Shown: piece by piece, positions 1 through 10,652 of the stretch
Numbering within the stretch: position 1 is the first letter of the stretch
How the letters are laid out: each line of letters starts with the position of its first letter
Source of the DNA: Nitrososphaerota archaeon
Lineage (GTDB): Archaea > Thermoproteota > Bathyarchaeia > Bathyarchaeales > Bathycorpusculaceae
Assembly (NCBI GenBank): GCA_031256395.1
Contig: JAIRQQ010000132.1
Location: forward strand, 1 to 34,381
Direction: 5' to 3'
Length of the DNA stretch: 34,381 bases
The notes under the pieces: generated by a model
Told to the model about the DNA's origin: nothing
The model's database searches: none
The model's input: the letters and a program-made list of their open reading frames with translations, nothing else
Made by a program: the position numbers and the translations under genes

Positions 1-99
1 GAAGGATACTTTTGGGAAATACGGGAAATACTGACTGCGATATACTAGATGTGATAAAACACTGCCGTTTAGTCTCACTGTAAGAAAAAATTCACACTA

Positions 100-2569
<2,470 letters not shown>

Positions 2570-2902
2570 ATGCTTTCCTCTATACCTATTTTGTGGCTAA
2601 AGCGCAGAATCTGTATGCTGTACGCGGGGGTATTTTGTATTGATCTGGGTATCGAGTTTTATTTGTCAAAAGGTTCCTAGTTGAGTTGATGCGCCGCGGA
2701 AAATTATTGCGTATACCCGCTTCGCCTCTGCCATATACTTTAGTGGATTCTATAGAATTTAATGTTTCGGAAAAAATAGTTACCGGTACTGCAATTTCTT
2801 TCACATGTTATTGTGGCAAATAACCAATTAATTGACTATCAGTTGTGGTAGTTGTTGGCTATTGTGGGTGTTGATTTGCTTGTTTGTTGGGTGTGTTTGT
2901 TC
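2570..2902. other. Intergenic region between the oxidoreductase and padR-like genes
   Basis: About 330 bases with no convincing gene. It must hold the promoter of the minus-strand oxidoreductase operon. An AT-rich stretch near 2630-2645 could be its TATA element, but nothing is clear. A 72-codon minus-strand frame here has no recognisable features and is not called. Confidence 0.4.
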
Positions 2903-3598
2903 TTAACTGTGGCTGGTGGTTTGGTGTGTTGTTGTGTTAGGTTCTTTGGTTTCTGGTGGTGGTTGTTGTTTTTTTATTTCTGCTATTTTTTGGTTTACTT
3001 CGGTTAGTCGTTGTCGCATTGTTTTGATTGATTTTGTGAGGTGTTTTCTGTGGGTTTCTAGGGTTTGGAGGGTTTCGTTGTTTTTGTCTTTGTCTTCGAG
3101 AAAGGCGTTTAGGGGTGAGGGTATGTTGAGTGGGGGTGTTGCTGGTTCGATGTTTAGGACGTCGCGGGCAAATTCGGTGAAGAGGTTGCTCATGTTGCTA
3201 AAGATTTCGGATTGTTTTATGATGGCTTGTTTGAGTATGATTTCGCCTGAGGGGGTTATTTTGTAGATTTTGAGTTGGCGGTTTTTGTGTGTGTGCCATT
3301 CGCCTTTGATGTATCCGCTTTTTTCGAGGTCGCGCAGGATGGGGTAGACGCCTCCTGGGGTGGGTGCCCAGAGGCCTTTTGTGCGGTTTTCGATTTCTTT
3401 CATGATTTCGTAGCCGTGGCTGGGTTTTTTGCTAAGTAGGATGATGATGCCCATGCGTATGTAGCCTGTTTGGGCTACTTTGATCCAGTTTTGGGTGTCT
3501 TCGTTTTTGGGTTCGAGTTTCAACTTCGGTTCGATTATATAGTATCGGTAGGCAACTTTTATATTTTGCCACAATATATTGCTGTCGAGAATATTCAA
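2903..3598 (-). CDS. PadR-family transcriptional regulator
   Basis: A winged-helix repressor of the PadR family. The diagnostic core is LSKKPSHGYEIMKEIE, a short spacer, then PTPGGVYPILRDLEKSGYI and a wing. A C-terminal helical, probably dimerising segment (about residues 160-210) ends in a low-complexity Q/P/T tail. It is divergent from an ABC exporter operon, the classic arrangement in which PadR represses a drug or lipid exporter. The start is uncertain. ATG at 3598 lies only 12 bases from the ABC gene start and would make the shared promoter coding. The TATA-like element at 3534-3541 instead suggests an internal start, such as ATG at 3454 just inside the first helix (183 residues). Confidence 0.88.
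   Translation of the reverse strand: MNILDSNILWQNIKVAYRYYIIEPKLKLEPKNEDTQNWIKVAQTGYIRMGIIILLSKKPSHGYEIMKEIENRTKGLWAPTPGGVYPILRDLEKSGYIKGEWHTHKNRQLKIYKITPSGEIILKQAIIKQSEIFSNMSNLFTEFARDVLNIEPATPPLNIPSPLNAFLEDKDKNNETLQTLETHRKHLTKSIKTMRQRLTEVNQKIAEIKKQQPPPETKEPNTTTHQTTSHS
3532..3567. promoter_or_regulatory. Shared promoter/operator region between padR-like gene and ABC exporter
   Basis: The imperfect palindrome CGATTATATAGTATCG (3532-3547, 12 of 16 positions symmetric) overlaps a TATA-like core readable on either strand. A second TATA-like run lies at 3557-3567. Either could drive the rightward ABC operon, and the first could drive leftward padR. The symmetry and position suggest a PadR binding site, which is inference. 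Confidence 0.4.
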
Positions 3599-3610
3599 AG
3601 GGGGTATCCC

Positions 3611-4627
3611 ATGGACAATAGCAATATAATTGAAGTTAAGAATTTGACCAAAACATTTGGCAAATTTACTGCAGTTGATGATATATCTTTTAGTGTAAAA
3701 AAGGGAGAAATCTTTGGTCTTCTGGGTCCAAACGGTGCAGGCAAAAGCACCACGCTTCGCATGTTAAGTACGCTATCTCAACCCACCAAGGGAACCGCCA
3801 CCATTGGCGGCTATGATACTGTAAAAAATGACATGCAGGTCCGCAAACTAATCGGCATAGTCAGCGAAAAAATGATAATCTATAACCGCCTAACCGCTAG
3901 AGAAAATCTCTACTTTTTTGGCAACCTCTTTAACATACCCAAAGACACACTAAACAAACGCATCGATGAACTGCTCGAACTTGTCAAATTAACTAAATTT
4001 AAAAACGCCCAAGTCGGCACTTTTTCAACAGGTATGCGTCAACGAATGAACGTTATTCGCGCGCTTCTAAACATGCCTCAAGTACTCTACCTAGACGAGC
4101 CTACTCTGGGCTTAGATCCTCAATCCTCTGTTGAAATCCGCGAATTTATAAAAAAACTCAACCACGAACAGGGCACAACCGTAGTTCTAACCACACACAT
4201 GATGGTTGATGCCGATCTGCTCTGCGATCGCATAGCCATTGTGGATCACGGAAAAATTATTGCCCTAGACACCTCAACCAACCTCAAAAAAATCATTTCT
4301 GGAGGAGACACCATGATAATAAACCTCGAAATAGCAAACCTAACCCCCGATATGCTAAGCGCCATAAAAGCACTGGACTGCATAGACTCCGTAACCCAAG
4401 AAACTGCTGCCCAACTACGCATCATCGTTCATGGCCAAGACGCCTTTGACACAATAGTCGATCTTGTACGCAAACGCGGCGGCAAAATAACCTCTATGTC
4501 CAACCTACAACCCACACTCGAAGACGTATTTCTCCATATCACAGGACACGACGTCCGCGACAGCGTAGCAGAAAAAGTCCCAATGACCAATCGGCGATTT
4601 GGCGCGCCACAAGCAAGGGTGAGATAA
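3611..4627 (+). CDS. ABC transporter ATP-binding protein (DrrA/NatA-like)
   Basis: The ATPase of an ABC-2 type exporter, 338 residues. Walker A is GPNGAGKST at residues 39-47. The signature is the variant FSTGMRQRM near 138-146, and Walker B is VLYLDEPTLGLDP at 158-170. These are followed by the H-loop (TTHMM) and a C-terminal extension of about 110 residues typical of the daunorubicin-resistance ATPase group. The start at 3611 is chosen because GGGGGT lies 5 bases upstream and because the longer open frame upstream would run through the promoter. The permease starts 1 base after the stop codon, so the two are cotranscribed. The substrate is unknown; such pairs export drugs, lipids or ions. 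Confidence 0.93.
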   Translation: MDNSNIIEVKNLTKTFGKFTAVDDISFSVKKGEIFGLLGPNGAGKSTTLRMLSTLSQPTKGTATIGGYDTVKNDMQVRKLIGIVSEKMIIYNRLTARENLYFFGNLFNIPKDTLNKRIDELLELVKLTKFKNAQVGTFSTGMRQRMNVIRALLNMPQVLYLDEPTLGLDPQSSVEIREFIKKLNHEQGTTVVLTTHMMVDADLLCDRIAIVDHGKIIALDTSTNLKKIISGGDTMIINLEIANLTPDMLSAIKALDCIDSVTQETAAQLRIIVHGQDAFDTIVDLVRKRGGKITSMSNLQPTLEDVFLHITGHDVRDSVAEKVPMTNRRFGAPQARVR

Positions 4628-4628
4628 C

Positions 4629-5828
4629 ATGACCGCACAAACAATCATAAAACACAGCCTGCGCATCGCATGGAAAGACCTCATGGAACTATTCCGTAAC
4701 CGAATGGGCCTAGTATTACTCATTGTGATGCCCCTATTCATGATGGTTATGGTCGGCTTTATCTATCCATCCGGCGGCGCAAGTCTAACCAACATGCCAA
4801 TCGCCATGGTAAACGAAGACTCCGGCTTTAACGACTCATACCTGCCCAGCCAAACCTTCTTCACCACCCTGCAAAGCATCAACGACCAAACAGGCATGAT
4901 GACCCTAACTACTGCCTCAAGCTTAGAAGAAGTCACCGATCTAGTACAACGAGGCGAACTCAGCGGAGGCATTGTAATCCCAAGCAACTTTAGCCAATCC
5001 ATCCTAAACGGCGAACAGGGAACCATAATCATCGTAACAGACCAATCAAACCCCCAAATATCAGCAACCATCAACGCAGTTCTCTCAGGCGTATTTGACG
5101 GCATGTCCACCGTAATGGCCCAACAAAACGTACTACTGATGAACCCCAACCTAAACCAAACCTCAGCCTTAGCAGTCGTAAAACCCCTAACCGTCCAATC
5201 CCAAGGCGTAGTCCCCGGCAACCCCAGCTACTTTGACTTCATAGCACCCGGTCTCATGGCCATGACTGTTATGATGAGCGTCATGACCGGCTTACCCGTC
5301 GCAATTTCCCATGAAAAAGAACTCGGCACCATGGACGGCATGATGGTCGCACCCGTTAACCGTCTCTCTATACTACTAGGCAAAACACTCGCACAAACCC
5401 TCCGAGGCCTAATACAAGGCGCCATAATCCTAGGACTAGCAATTGGCATATTTGGAGTCGCCATACAAGGCAGCATACTGCTCGTGTTTGCCTTGCTGTT
5501 ACTAGGTGTCTTTAGCTTCGTTGGCTTAGGCATAGTCATAACCTCATTCACCAAAGACCAAGAAACCGCACAAATGCTCATGATGACCCTAATGTTTCCA
5601 ATGATGTTCCTCAGCGGAGTATTCTTCCCCATCCAACAGATGCCCGCATTCATGCAAACCATAAGCCACTTCCTACCGCTAACATACGCCGCCGATGCCC
5701 TACGTAAAGTCATGGTACTAGGCGCAGGTGTATCTCAAATATCCACCGAACTCATAATCCTCACAGCATTTGGCTTAGTCATGATCGCCATAGCCCTTCC
5801 AGTCTTCCGAAAAATGATGACCCGATAG
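4629..5828 (+). CDS. ABC-2 type transporter permease
   Basis: The membrane partner of the preceding ATPase, 399 residues. One membrane segment near residues 24-44 is followed by a large extracytoplasmic domain (about 45-200) and then five or six hydrophobic segments to the C-terminus, the standard ABC-2 layout of the YhgE/DrrB type. The hallmark region GTMDGMMVAPVNR after the third segment corresponds to the cytoplasmic coupling element. The gene is tightly linked to the ATPase gene and followed 11 bases later by a small cysteine-rich gene. Function is export; the substrate cannot be inferred. Confidence 0.92.
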   Translation: MTAQTIIKHSLRIAWKDLMELFRNRMGLVLLIVMPLFMMVMVGFIYPSGGASLTNMPIAMVNEDSGFNDSYLPSQTFFTTLQSINDQTGMMTLTTASSLEEVTDLVQRGELSGGIVIPSNFSQSILNGEQGTIIIVTDQSNPQISATINAVLSGVFDGMSTVMAQQNVLLMNPNLNQTSALAVVKPLTVQSQGVVPGNPSYFDFIAPGLMAMTVMMSVMTGLPVAISHEKELGTMDGMMVAPVNRLSILLGKTLAQTLRGLIQGAIILGLAIGIFGVAIQGSILLVFALLLLGVFSFVGLGIVITSFTKDQETAQMLMMTLMFPMMFLSGVFFPIQQMPAFMQTISHFLPLTYAADALRKVMVLGAGVSQISTELIILTAFGLVMIAIALPVFRKMMTR

Positions 5829-5839
5829 GAGCCAGCAAA

Positions 5840-5989
5840 ATGAGTACCCTCTGCTCAAGGTGCCCTTTTTTTCAACTGGCACCCCTGCTAAGGCGTAGAA
5901 ACGCCCGCAAACGATGCCGTCTCGAACCCCAACGCCAACTCCGCATCTACAAATGCAAAGACTTCCCAGAAAAAAAACAACGCGACTAA
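5840..5989 (+). CDS. Small four-cysteine (zinc-ribbon-like) protein, 49 residues
   Basis: An open frame of 49 codons from ATG 5840 to TAA 5987-5989. GGAG lies about 9 bases before the start, and the gene begins 11 bases after the permease stop codon, so it is placed as the third gene of the exporter operon. It begins MSTLCSRCPFF, has C26 in the basic stretch RKRCRLEP and C39 in YKCKDFPEKK. Four cysteines (5, 8, 26, 39) with many Arg/Lys residues suggest a metal-bound miniprotein that may bind nucleic acid or the transporter. I recognise no family. Confidence 0.6.
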   Translation: MSTLCSRCPFFQLAPLLRRRNARKRCRLEPQRQLRIYKCKDFPEKKQRD

Positions 5990-6244
5990 CCGCAATCTCA
6001 CCGCGGTACGCGCCCCTAATTTTTTAAATCAACATCAAAACAAAATAATCAAAAAATTTAGTTATATCTCCTGATTTGATTTCCAGATTTAATGATGTCT
6101 AATGAGTTAAATAACAGAATACGCCTATCTTTACTCTGTTGTTTTTTGCTTCTCCAACAGTGTAAACCCCCTAAATCAGATGCGATATCTTGTAGATACT
6201 CTATCCACAATCCATTTAACTCTCAAAACGACTTCTAACTATAA
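5990..6244. other. Intergenic region before the flippase-like gene
   Basis: About 255 bases without a gene. Just after the exporter operon there is a short GC patch containing ACCGCGGT followed by TAATTTTTT (about 6001-6026), which may end that transcript. The rest is AT-rich and must carry the promoter of the next gene, but no single TATA box stands out. Confidence 0.35.
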
Positions 6245-7387
6245 ATGTCCAATTCAGAAGCGCCCTCCCAAAAAACCCAGTCTTCGACAAAGCGGATTCT
6301 AAAAATAACGCTTCAAGTACTTGCCATAGTTGCCATTGTGGCGGTTCTGCTTTGGTACATTGGTACAACGGTGCCAACAGATTTTAAACCCGATGAACCC
6401 ACAATCATCCGCGGTATAGATTTCCTTTTTATGACTATACTTGAAATGGATGTTATCTATTTCCTTTTGGCATTTTTAATGTATTTTGGAATCAACATAT
6501 TCTTTACAATACGCCTCAGACGCGTCTTAGCCAAAGATAGTGTAAAAACATCTTTTGGTAAAACTCTTCTTGCTCACTATGCCGGCATGCTCACAAGCGA
6601 CTTTACCCCTGGACGCGCCGGATATGTCCTAACACCTGTTTATCTTAGAGACCAAAATGTCCCCGCCTCAAAGGGACTCTCAAGCATTCTAGGCATTCAA
6701 ACAATAGAGTTCCTTGTTAAAGTGGCGGGTGGAATAGGTGCCGTGGCTTTTCTAATGTATACAGTTCCGGCCGCAGTATGGACTGAAATGTTTCCCCAAG
6801 ACATAGCGGGAGTAAACATCGGTATCATCATAGCAGGACTAGGTATAGGTTTGATGTTTCTGGGTGCACTTGTATTGGCTGCATTTACCTGGTCAAAGCG
6901 AGCCATTGCAATATTTGACCGCATCGCAAACTGGCGATTCATAAAAAGATTCACCGGCGGTTTGATGGGCAAACTAGAAGAATACAAAGAAAGCTCACAC
7001 AAAACACAGCGCGCCATACCCGAAATCTTTGCATTAACAATGGCCTGCTGGGTACTCAAAGGACTCGAATGGTACTTTTTAGGCTTGGCTCTAGGCATTA
7101 CAAATGTACCCTGGATAGCTTTCTTCTTAATTCACCCCTTAGTGACTGCTCTGGCGTTTATTCCAATTCTTCCAGCCGGAATAGGTGTGCAAGAATTCGG
7201 AATCATTGGTATACTTGGCTTACTGGGTGTCCCCCTAGAAATAGCGGCTGTATTTGCAATCATCGCCCGATTACTGCTAATATTCCAAGACCTCATAGGC
7301 GTACCCCAAATCGTCAAATCAACAAGCCTGATATTCTCACGCAAAACACCCCAAGAATCCTCCCCTACTCCACCTGTCCCAATATAG
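6245..7387 (+). CDS. Lysylphosphatidylglycerol synthase transmembrane region/UPF0104-like flippase family protein
   Basis: An integral membrane protein of 380 residues with about eight hydrophobic segments. It resembles the membrane domain shared by MprF, YbhN and archaeal UPF0104 proteins. The family pattern is visible as TIRLRRVLAK after the second segment, then HYAGMLTSDFTPGRAG (the conserved G..RAG/E region), and IQTIEFLVKVAGG and PAGIGVQEFGIIGILG toward the C-terminus. There is no soluble lysyl-transferase domain, so it is not a lipid aminoacylating enzyme. A role in moving isoprenoid or polar lipids across the membrane is plausible but unproven. It stands alone between the exporter operon and the sulfur-relay pair. 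Confidence 0.85.
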   Translation: MSNSEAPSQKTQSSTKRILKITLQVLAIVAIVAVLLWYIGTTVPTDFKPDEPTIIRGIDFLFMTILEMDVIYFLLAFLMYFGINIFFTIRLRRVLAKDSVKTSFGKTLLAHYAGMLTSDFTPGRAGYVLTPVYLRDQNVPASKGLSSILGIQTIEFLVKVAGGIGAVAFLMYTVPAAVWTEMFPQDIAGVNIGIIIAGLGIGLMFLGALVLAAFTWSKRAIAIFDRIANWRFIKRFTGGLMGKLEEYKESSHKTQRAIPEIFALTMACWVLKGLEWYFLGLALGITNVPWIAFFLIHPLVTALAFIPILPAGIGVQEFGIIGILGLLGVPLEIAAVFAIIARLLLIFQDLIGVPQIVKSTSLIFSRKTPQESSPTPPVPI

Positions 7388-7515
7388 TTGCAATCCCCTC
7401 CAAAAGAAGATACTCAACAGCTAAAATATCTGCCAATAGTTGCTCCTTTGGTTTTTAAACTAATGTCTTTATATTTGATTTTCTAATAACCTCTATCAGA
7501 GACTGGTGAACAACC

Positions 7516-7866
7516 GTGGCATCGTTTACACTTATAATTTATGAAGCTCCATATAGCAAAGACCGTGCTCTAACGGCGCTTAGATTTGCCACTACCTGCG
7601 ATTTAGAAGGTCACCAAGTTCGTATTTGGCTTTTTGAAAATGGTGTTTATCTCGCCAAGAAAGGCCAAAAACCAGCTCAGGGCTTAGTTAACTATGGGCA
7701 GATGCTCCAAGACCTCCTCAAGGGAGGTATAGAAGTTAAAGCTTGTGTGGTTTGTGCCGAAGCACGCGGCTTATCTGAATCCGAGCTGATTGAGGGTGTA
7801 AAACTGGCAACCGTGCATGATTTGGTTGAGTGGACGGTTAATAGCGACAAAGTTATAACTTTTTAG
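7516..7866 (+). CDS. DsrE-family sulfur-relay protein
   Basis: A 116-residue single-domain protein of the DsrE/DsrF/TusD fold. It begins with a hydrophobic strand (FTLIIYEAPYS), then the helix RALTALRFATTCDLEGH, and has a cysteine at residue 80 in VVCAEARGL, the position of the persulfide-carrying cysteine in the family. The start is GTG at 7516 with GGTGA 6 bases upstream. The gene is followed 4 bases after its stop codon by a TusA-like gene, so the two form a small operon. The pair probably hands a persulfide sulfur between proteins in thiolation or sulfur metabolism; the acceptor is not in this window. Confidence 0.85.
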   Translation: MASFTLIIYEAPYSKDRALTALRFATTCDLEGHQVRIWLFENGVYLAKKGQKPAQGLVNYGQMLQDLLKGGIEVKACVVCAEARGLSESELIEGVKLATVHDLVEWTVNSDKVITF

Positions 7867-7870
7867 TGTT

Positions 7871-8104
7871 GTGAGTTGGTTGAGTGTTGAAAAGCTTGAT
7901 GTGAGGGGCAAGATGTGTCCTCTTCCGGTTGCTCTTACTAAGCGCAAGCTTGATAGCCTGACCTCTGATCAACTGCTTGAGGTCACAGGTGAGGGTGAGC
8001 TCGAGTTTGATAATGTGCAGCGCTGGGTAAAAAATCAAGGCCATCAAATTGTTCAAGCACAAAACAGCGACGGCGAATTCAAGATATTAATAAAAAAATG
8101 TTGA
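7871..8104 (+). CDS. TusA/SirA-family sulfurtransferase
   Basis: A 77-residue TusA-like protein with the family signature LDVRGKMCPLPV, in which Cys16 of the CPxP motif is the sulfur-carrying residue. It ends in the typical beta strand (GEFKILIKKC) and has an extra C-terminal cysteine. The start is GTG at 7871; an internal TTG a few codons later is possible. Placed directly after a DsrE-like gene, it is the expected sulfur donor or acceptor of that protein. Confidence 0.88.
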   Translation: MSWLSVEKLDVRGKMCPLPVALTKRKLDSLTSDQLLEVTGEGELEFDNVQRWVKNQGHQIVQAQNSDGEFKILIKKC

Positions 8105-8120
8105 GTACCCATTTAGCTAT

Positions 8121-9587
8121 TTAGCTTCTAAAGGTTGCGATGAATCCGCGTGTTACATCTTTGATTGATTGAATTAGGGGGTAGCGGATTGTTTCGGATG
8201 AGAGGTTTGCAAGGCGGTCTACTCGGAAATAGATAGGCGGATGCGGATCTAGTCCTAGCCACTCTTGGATGCGATAGGAGGGTGTTCGCTCATAGAGTAG
8301 TCGTTGGTAGCCGATTTTTTCAAGTGACTCGGCTAGAATTTTAGGGTTACCTATTACCATAGCAGAGATTAAATCCGCTCGGGCTTCGAAGAATTTGGCT
8401 ATGAAGAAAATCACAACCATAATTATCCAGAAGTATGCGAAAAATAAAAGCGATGTAAAAATCAGTGGGAACAGCGGTAGCAGTACATAGAAGCGGAAGA
8501 GAAACTCGGCAGAAACCAATCCATAGAGTATGAGTGGGTCGCGGCCCCTAAGATGCCCAAACTCGTGGCCTAAAACTCCCAATAGTTCTTCTTGGTTTAG
8601 TTGTATCAAGATGCCTGTGGTTATAAGAACTAATCCACGTTTGGGACTGGGGCCTGAAGCTGCGGCGTTGGGAACCATGGTGTTGGACACTACAATTTTA
8701 GGCATGGGAAAATTGAATCGTTCCGCGATGTTTTTAACAAGGCTGTAGACGTTAACTTTTTTGGCTTTGAGATTTTGCAGCTCACAGGGGACTCCGTGTT
8801 TTAAGAAAATCTTTTGCGCAGATTCCGCATCGACTTCGCCTTGTTTGGCAATTATTTCATCATAGATTTCTTTTTTAATAGCTACAAGCTTTTCTCGCGG
8901 ATAGGTTTTTTTAAAATCCACCATCTCGCCTACTGGCAAATAAACCTCCAATAAATGAATAATCGGATTGGCCTCAGTGATGGTCCATTCTGCACTACGA
9001 GCGATAAAGCGGTTCGAGTAGAACACAAAGATGAACTGAATCCCAATTAATATCAGCGGAGCAACCCAAAACGCACTGGGAAACGCTGTTGCTATGGTGA
9101 TAAATATAAACATTCCAAAAACAATGAAAATCACAAAGAAAAGCAACTGAGTTTCTAAAAAGAGTCGGTTGAAGGATTTTTCGGGTTTAGTGTAGGATTC
9201 CGGAACAACTTTTTCTCCTTCCCGCCAAGCAAAACATACAGTGGCATTTCGGGCGTTTTGTGAGAACGCCTGCATCGATATTAGAATATCTTGTTTGGTC
9301 TCTTCGACAATAGATTTGGAAACTGTAGAATTGAGCGGGGTGATTTTTAATTCAAAGGGAGTGCCGCTTTTAACTTCCACATCCAGCTGATGATTATTTT
9401 GTTGATCAATAACGGTGTAGGTTAATTTTTCTCCTTTTATGGTGGGTTCCCGTTTAATGTTTATGAAACGCTGATTTTGGGGCAGTAAGTACTGGGTGTA
9501 GATGAAATCAAAGAGTTTCTCATAGTAGCTGGGTGGAACCTCTGGAGTTATTCGATATGTAAAAAACAAAAAAGGAGACGGCATCAT
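8121..9587 (-). CDS. Membrane-bound M48-family zinc metalloprotease (HtpX-like)
   Basis: A 488-residue integral membrane peptidase. The catalytic zinc motif is HEFGH at residues 341-345, and the third ligand lies in EARAD at 401-405, matching HtpX/Ste24-type M48 proteases. Two membrane segments lie at about 146-195 and two more at about 360-400 around the active site. An N-terminal soluble region of about 140 residues is not recognised and is longer than in bacterial HtpX. The likely role is quality control of membrane proteins. Its 3' end is convergent with the tusA-like gene, 16 bases away. Confidence 0.9.
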   Translation of the reverse strand: MMPSPFLFFTYRITPEVPPSYYEKLFDFIYTQYLLPQNQRFINIKREPTIKGEKLTYTVIDQQNNHQLDVEVKSGTPFELKITPLNSTVSKSIVEETKQDILISMQAFSQNARNATVCFAWREGEKVVPESYTKPEKSFNRLFLETQLLFFVIFIVFGMFIFITIATAFPSAFWVAPLILIGIQFIFVFYSNRFIARSAEWTITEANPIIHLLEVYLPVGEMVDFKKTYPREKLVAIKKEIYDEIIAKQGEVDAESAQKIFLKHGVPCELQNLKAKKVNVYSLVKNIAERFNFPMPKIVVSNTMVPNAAASGPSPKRGLVLITTGILIQLNQEELLGVLGHEFGHLRGRDPLILYGLVSAEFLFRFYVLLPLFPLIFTSLLFFAYFWIIMVVIFFIAKFFEARADLISAMVIGNPKILAESLEKIGYQRLLYERTPSYRIQEWLGLDPHPPIYFRVDRLANLSSETIRYPLIQSIKDVTRGFIATFRS

Positions 9588-9870
9588 TTCTAGCTGTCAA
9601 ACCTACAGTTATTCACTGTGGCGCCGTTTTATATCCTTATTTGGGACATGAGCCTAAGTTGCTTAGAGATATATCATAACTTGAGGTTTTTAGCATAGGG
9701 GATAGCGTTTATTAATCTCGGAATTCATTGTTAAATTCGGAGATACCGCGAGATAGACGACTTTGTAGCATCAAATAACTGCCTTGTTTGATGATACAGA
9801 GACATATTGGACGGATAAGAGCTCAAAGCGTTTGTGAGCTGATTGTATAATTCAGGATGGATATGTTACT

Positions 9871-10269
9871 TTGGCATCATTAAAAAAAACCATACTCGTT
9901 GTTGATGACGACAAATCTATACTGCGAACCTTTACCCGTATTCTACAAAAAAGCGGCTATGAAATCGACACCGCAGAAACAGGCCAAGAAGCCATAGAGA
10001 AAACCCAAACACGCAGCTACGATTTAGCCCTTGTAGACATCCGATTACCCGACATAGACGGCACAGATTTACTAGCAAAACTCAAAAAACCCCTACAACA
10101 CACCGTTAAAATCATGATCACAGGATTCCCCTCACTAGAAACAGGCGTTAAAGCCCTCGACGAAGGCGCCGATGCCTATCTGGTTAAACCCGTGAAGCCG
10201 CAGGAGTTGCTTATTTTGCTCGAAGAAAAACTAAAAAGCCGCGAAGAAGCCTCCGAGGTCAGCTACTAA
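9871..10269 (+). CDS. Stand-alone response regulator receiver domain protein
   Basis: A CheY-like receiver of 132 residues without an output domain. The acidic pocket is D12-D13, the phospho-acceptor is D56 in LALVDIRLPDIDG, the switch Thr is T84 (MITGFPS) and the conserved lysine is K106 in LVKPVKP. The start is taken as TTG at 9871 because no in-frame ATG precedes the first strand; GGATGG lies about 10 bases upstream. No histidine kinase is nearby, so its partner is unknown. In archaea such single-domain receivers often join phosphorelays or taxis systems. Confidence 0.9.
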   Translation: MASLKKTILVVDDDKSILRTFTRILQKSGYEIDTAETGQEAIEKTQTRSYDLALVDIRLPDIDGTDLLAKLKKPLQHTVKIMITGFPSLETGVKALDEGADAYLVKPVKPQELLILLEEKLKSREEASEVSY

Positions 10270-10295
10270 CTAATCATGTAACCGCAATAGTTTGT

Positions 10296-10317
10296 AGCCC
10301 TAATTGGGCTCCTTTCT
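10296..10317 (+). terminator. Possible terminator hairpin after receiver gene
   Basis: AGCCC (10296-10300) and GGGCT (10306-10310) form a 5-bp stem with a TAATT loop, followed by the pyrimidine tract CCTTTCT, 27 bases after the receiver gene stop. It is a weak but well-placed transcript end. Confidence 0.4.
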
Positions 10318-10652
10318 ATCTGTGCAAGTATTGATAAAAACTGTTTTCCAGTTTCTTTTTGATTTATTTTGTGTTTGTTTACTGTCTGTCCAGTGCTCTA
10401 GGGGCGGATTTGAGGTTATGCTGGTGTGTTGTTGTTGTAGTAGTAGTGCGGACAAAAATAACGTCACTCAAAGTTTAACAAGTCTTACGTAACACCAACT
10501 ATTTAGGTGCTTGTGCTGTATTTGTTTGACGAGCAACTTTTTCTGATTAAAGCTGAAAGCCTCCATAGATGAAACCTTTGCATTTGGAAGTAACACATAT
10601 ATCCAATAACTTGCGCTGTTTGTTCCCACGTTTAACTTTGCTGGGCATAACT
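10318..10652. other. Intergenic region upstream of nadA
   Basis: About 335 bases without a credible gene. A 62-codon frame here is cysteine/serine-repeat-like (built on a GTTGTTGTAGTAGTAG run) and has no SD site. The nadA promoter is expected here; an AT-rich run near 10515-10530 is the best candidate. Confidence 0.3.

Noticed and set aside
2586..2804. 72-codon minus-strand frame upstream of the oxidoreductase
   Set aside because: No homology pattern, and it would occupy the promoter region of the operon.
10304..10492. 62-codon frame between the receiver gene and nadA
   Set aside because: Low-complexity codons from a GTTGTTGTAGTAG run, no SD site and no recognisable features.
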